DNA of 8,432 nt from Planctomycetia bacterium. GTDB lineage: Bacteria > Planctomycetota > UBA11346. Made by a program: the position numbers and the translations under genes. Numbering within the stretch: position 1 is the stretch's first letter; each line of letters starts with the position of its first letter. Where the stretch lies: contig SYDV01000216.1 of the NCBI GenBank assembly GCA_005801395.1, forward strand, positions 1-8,432. Direction: 5' to 3'. Below the pieces are notes generated by a model that was not told where the DNA came from, searched no databases, and worked only from the letters and a program-made list of their open reading frames with translations. Of the stretch, positions 6,805-8,432 are shown piece after piece.

Positions 6805-6836
6805 GTCCGGAGGTCCGGAAGTCCTGAGGTCCAAAG
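6805..6836. repeat. Four tandem degenerate 8-bp repeats (GTCCGGAG type)
   Basis: The units GTCCGGAG, GTCCGGAA, GTCCTGAG and GTCCAAAG follow one another without gaps between two convergent gene ends, right after a run of seven T (6798-6804). The first two units contain the self-complementary TCCGGA and could pair as a short hairpin. For transcripts coming from the right, the T-run becomes a run of A, so this is not a classical terminator in that direction. For the rightward xylA transcript, the T-run lacks a preceding strong stem. Confidence 0.6.
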
Positions 6837-6847
6837 CGAACCCAACC

Positions 6848-8269
6848 TCACCCCCTACCAATACCAATTTCATCCATGCGCTTTTTAAGGGTAATGCGAT
6901 TAATTCCTAATATTTCGGCTGCGCGTAACTGATTGCCTTCCGTACGGGACAAGACTTCGCGCAAGAGTGGCTCCTCCATGGCATCGACGTATTTCGTATA
7001 GACCGAACCGCTATGCTGGTTGATGAGTCTTGCTGCCAAGCTGGCCGCAGCGGAGTGAAACGAAGAATACGATGGACCATCAGCGCTGCCTGGAGGCAAG
7101 GATAAATTATTGGAACCGATAATGCCGCCGGTGGCGAGCACGGCGGCTTCTTCTAAAACATGTTTTAATTCGCGGATATTACCTGGCCATTGATGACGGC
7201 GCAAAACCGCCATTGCTTCATCGGTAAGAGCTAATGACCGTCCTAAACGGTGGGCCGCTCGCGCCAGGACATGACGCACTAATGCGGGTAAATCATCCAA
7301 GCGATCTATTAACTTCGGCAAGGTGATGGTCACTACACGTAAACGGTAAGATAAATCTTCGCGAAATCCGCCAGTCGAAGTTAATTTACTTAAGTCGCGA
7401 TTGGTTGCGGCTATAACGCGCACATCGACGGTTAATTCTTGTTCGCCACCGACTCTTATGAATCGTTGATCTTCTAAGAAACGCAGCAGTTTTACTTGAG
7501 CTAACGGCGGCAACTCTCCCACTTCATCAAGAAATAACGTACCACCGTGGGCTGCTTCAACACGGCCAATTTTTCGCGTACGCGCATCGGTGAAGGCCCC
7601 CGCTTCGTGGCCGAATAATTCACTCTCGACTAAATTCTCTGGTAACGCGCCACAATTAACGGCAATAAATGCACCGTCGCGACGTTTCGAATATCGATGC
7701 AGAGCACGTGCGACTAATTCTTTTCCCGTACCCGAATCACCACACACCAAAACACCCAGATCCGTTGCTGATGCGGCTGCGATACGACGATAAACCTCCT
7801 GCATCGCCGGCGTTGCGCCAATAATTTCGCCTTCAACTAATTTGGTGTCACTGCTTGGTTGCGCCGCAGCGGCTAAAACATCTTCGCCTAGTGCGCGACG
7901 CACTAACCTCAGCGTCCGATCTAAATCCAACGGTTTAGGTAAATAATCAAATGCACCACGCCGTACGGCTTCCACCGCCGTATCCATAGTGCCATACGCG
8001 GTACTGACCACGACTGGCACATGAGGATGGTCGTCTTTGAGCGCCTTCAGTAAATCCAATCCGGATTCTCCTGGCATACGCACATCAGTAATTACCAAAT
8101 CCGGTTGGTGGCGACGCACATGACGACGAGCAATTGCCGCATCAGCGGCGACCACAACCGTATACCCCTGCGTTTTTAACACTTGCTCTAAAGCCCAGCA
8201 CACGGCCGCATCATCATCGACGATGAGGATCGTCGCCGGAGAGGAGTCAGTGATTTCAGTTGCTGCCAT
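6848..8269 (-). CDS. NtrC-family sigma-54-dependent response regulator with GAFTDA loop variant
   Basis: This 473-residue cytoplasmic activator has three domains. The receiver domain (about 12-127) has the acidic pair in 'ILIVDDD' (14-20), phospho-acceptor Asp62 in 'VITDVRMPG', Ser/Thr in 'VSTAYG' and Lys112 in 'PKP'. The AAA+ sigma-54 activation domain (about 149-385) has Walker A 'GDSGTGKE' (177-184), Walker B 'TLFLDEVGELP' (244-254) and 'AATNRDL' (287-293), followed by 'WPGNIREL' (361-368). The C-terminal Fis-type helix-turn-helix is in 'GNQLRAAEILGINRITLKKR' (445-464). The sigma-54-contacting loop reads GAFTDA (224-229) instead of GAFTGA. The ATG at 8267-8269 has an AGGA Shine-Dalgarno (complement of 8272-8275). 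No histidine kinase gene adjoins it in the window. It faces the xylA unit tail to tail, so nothing ties it to xylose. Target genes are unknown. Confidence 0.95.
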   Translation of the reverse strand: MAATEITDSSPATILIVDDDAAVCWALEQVLKTQGYTVVVAADAAIARRHVRRHQPDLVITDVRMPGESGLDLLKALKDDHPHVPVVVSTAYGTMDTAVEAVRRGAFDYLPKPLDLDRTLRLVRRALGEDVLAAAAQPSSDTKLVEGEIIGATPAMQEVYRRIAAASATDLGVLVCGDSGTGKELVARALHRYSKRRDGAFIAVNCGALPENLVESELFGHEAGAFTDARTRKIGRVEAAHGGTLFLDEVGELPPLAQVKLLRFLEDQRFIRVGGEQELTVDVRVIAATNRDLSKLTSTGGFREDLSYRLRVVTITLPKLIDRLDDLPALVRHVLARAAHRLGRSLALTDEAMAVLRRHQWPGNIRELKHVLEEAAVLATGGIIGSNNLSLPPGSADGPSYSSFHSAAASLAARLINQHSGSVYTKYVDAMEEPLLREVLSRTEGNQLRAAEILGINRITLKKRMDEIGIGRG

Positions 8270-8360
8270 GATCCTAGCCTAGCTCACTCCGCACGCGGCA
8301 ACCCCCCGGCCCAGACCTAGCCCTCAGGTGCGTATGATGCGTCCAGCGGATAACTTAAAC

Positions 8361-8390
8361 TTGACGTTTCCCGCGTTTTGAGGGTACAAA
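8361..8390 (+). promoter_or_regulatory. Putative sigma-70 type promoter of the right-edge gene
   Basis: TTGACG (8361-8366) and TACAAA (8385-8390), separated by 18 bp, are a good match to the -35 and -10 boxes. A transcript would begin about 15-20 bp before the start codon at 8414. No GG-N10-GC sigma-54 core is seen, so the divergent NtrC-type protein does not obviously act here. Confidence 0.5.
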
Positions 8391-8413
8391 TGGAGCACAA
8401 ACAAGGGAATTCC

Positions 8414-8432
8414 ATGCGTTTACTACCAACGA
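8414..8432 (+). CDS. Start of a protein gene, cut by the right edge
   Basis: An ATG at 8414 follows an AAGGGA ribosome-binding sequence (8403-8408) with suitable spacing and a sigma-70-like promoter further upstream. Only six whole codons (MRLLPT) are present. The Met-Arg-Leu-Leu start could be a signal peptide or any other N-terminus; the product cannot be named. It is divergent from the sigma-54 response regulator. Confidence 0.5.

Overview
The window looks like a chromosomal piece of a Gram-negative-type heterotroph with about 50% GC and Shine-Dalgarno-led genes. The mix of a group II xylose isomerase, an AraC-type regulator with a 'HFYIHFD' sensor domain, a sigma-54 response regulator and a palindromic GGAGGAACGGAGAAAC repeat makes Verrucomicrobiota (Opitutales-like) my best guess. 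This rests on general impression, not on a search, and Proteobacteria cannot be excluded.

Layout. At the left edge lies the 3' part of a LysR-type regulator (3-761, +). Positions 762-1107 hold no protein gene I accept; they contain a small stem-loop and a ~197-bp imperfect palindromic element (879-1075). Positions 1108-1988 (-) hold a decayed three-gene operon. It consists of the C-terminus of a DAO-type FAD oxidoreductase, a frameshifted [2Fe-2S] small subunit, and the C-terminal third of an FAD/NAD(P) oxidoreductase with a BFD-like [2Fe-2S] domain. These are the three modules of the HcnABC / opine oxidase / D-hydroxyproline dehydrogenase family. Nothing recognisable lies in 1989-2118.

The core of the window is an intact xylose-use locus. 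xylB (2119-3585, -) and an upstream family I inorganic pyrophosphatase (3643-4317, -) run leftward. xylA (4506-5834, +) and an AraC/XylR-like regulator (5842-6789, +) run rightward, separated from the first pair by a 188-bp divergent control region. XylA turns xylose into xylulose, XylB phosphorylates it for the pentose phosphate pathway, and the AraC protein probably senses the sugar and controls both arms. A short tandem repeat of four degenerate 8-mers separates this unit from a convergent NtrC-family response regulator (6848-8269, -) carrying a GAFTDA variant of the GAFTGA loop. At the right edge a sigma-70-like promoter precedes the first six codons of a rightward gene.

I found no CRISPR array, tRNA, rRNA, transposase or phage gene. 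The best candidates for a second look are the pseudogenised oxidoreductase operon and the palindromic repeat beside it.
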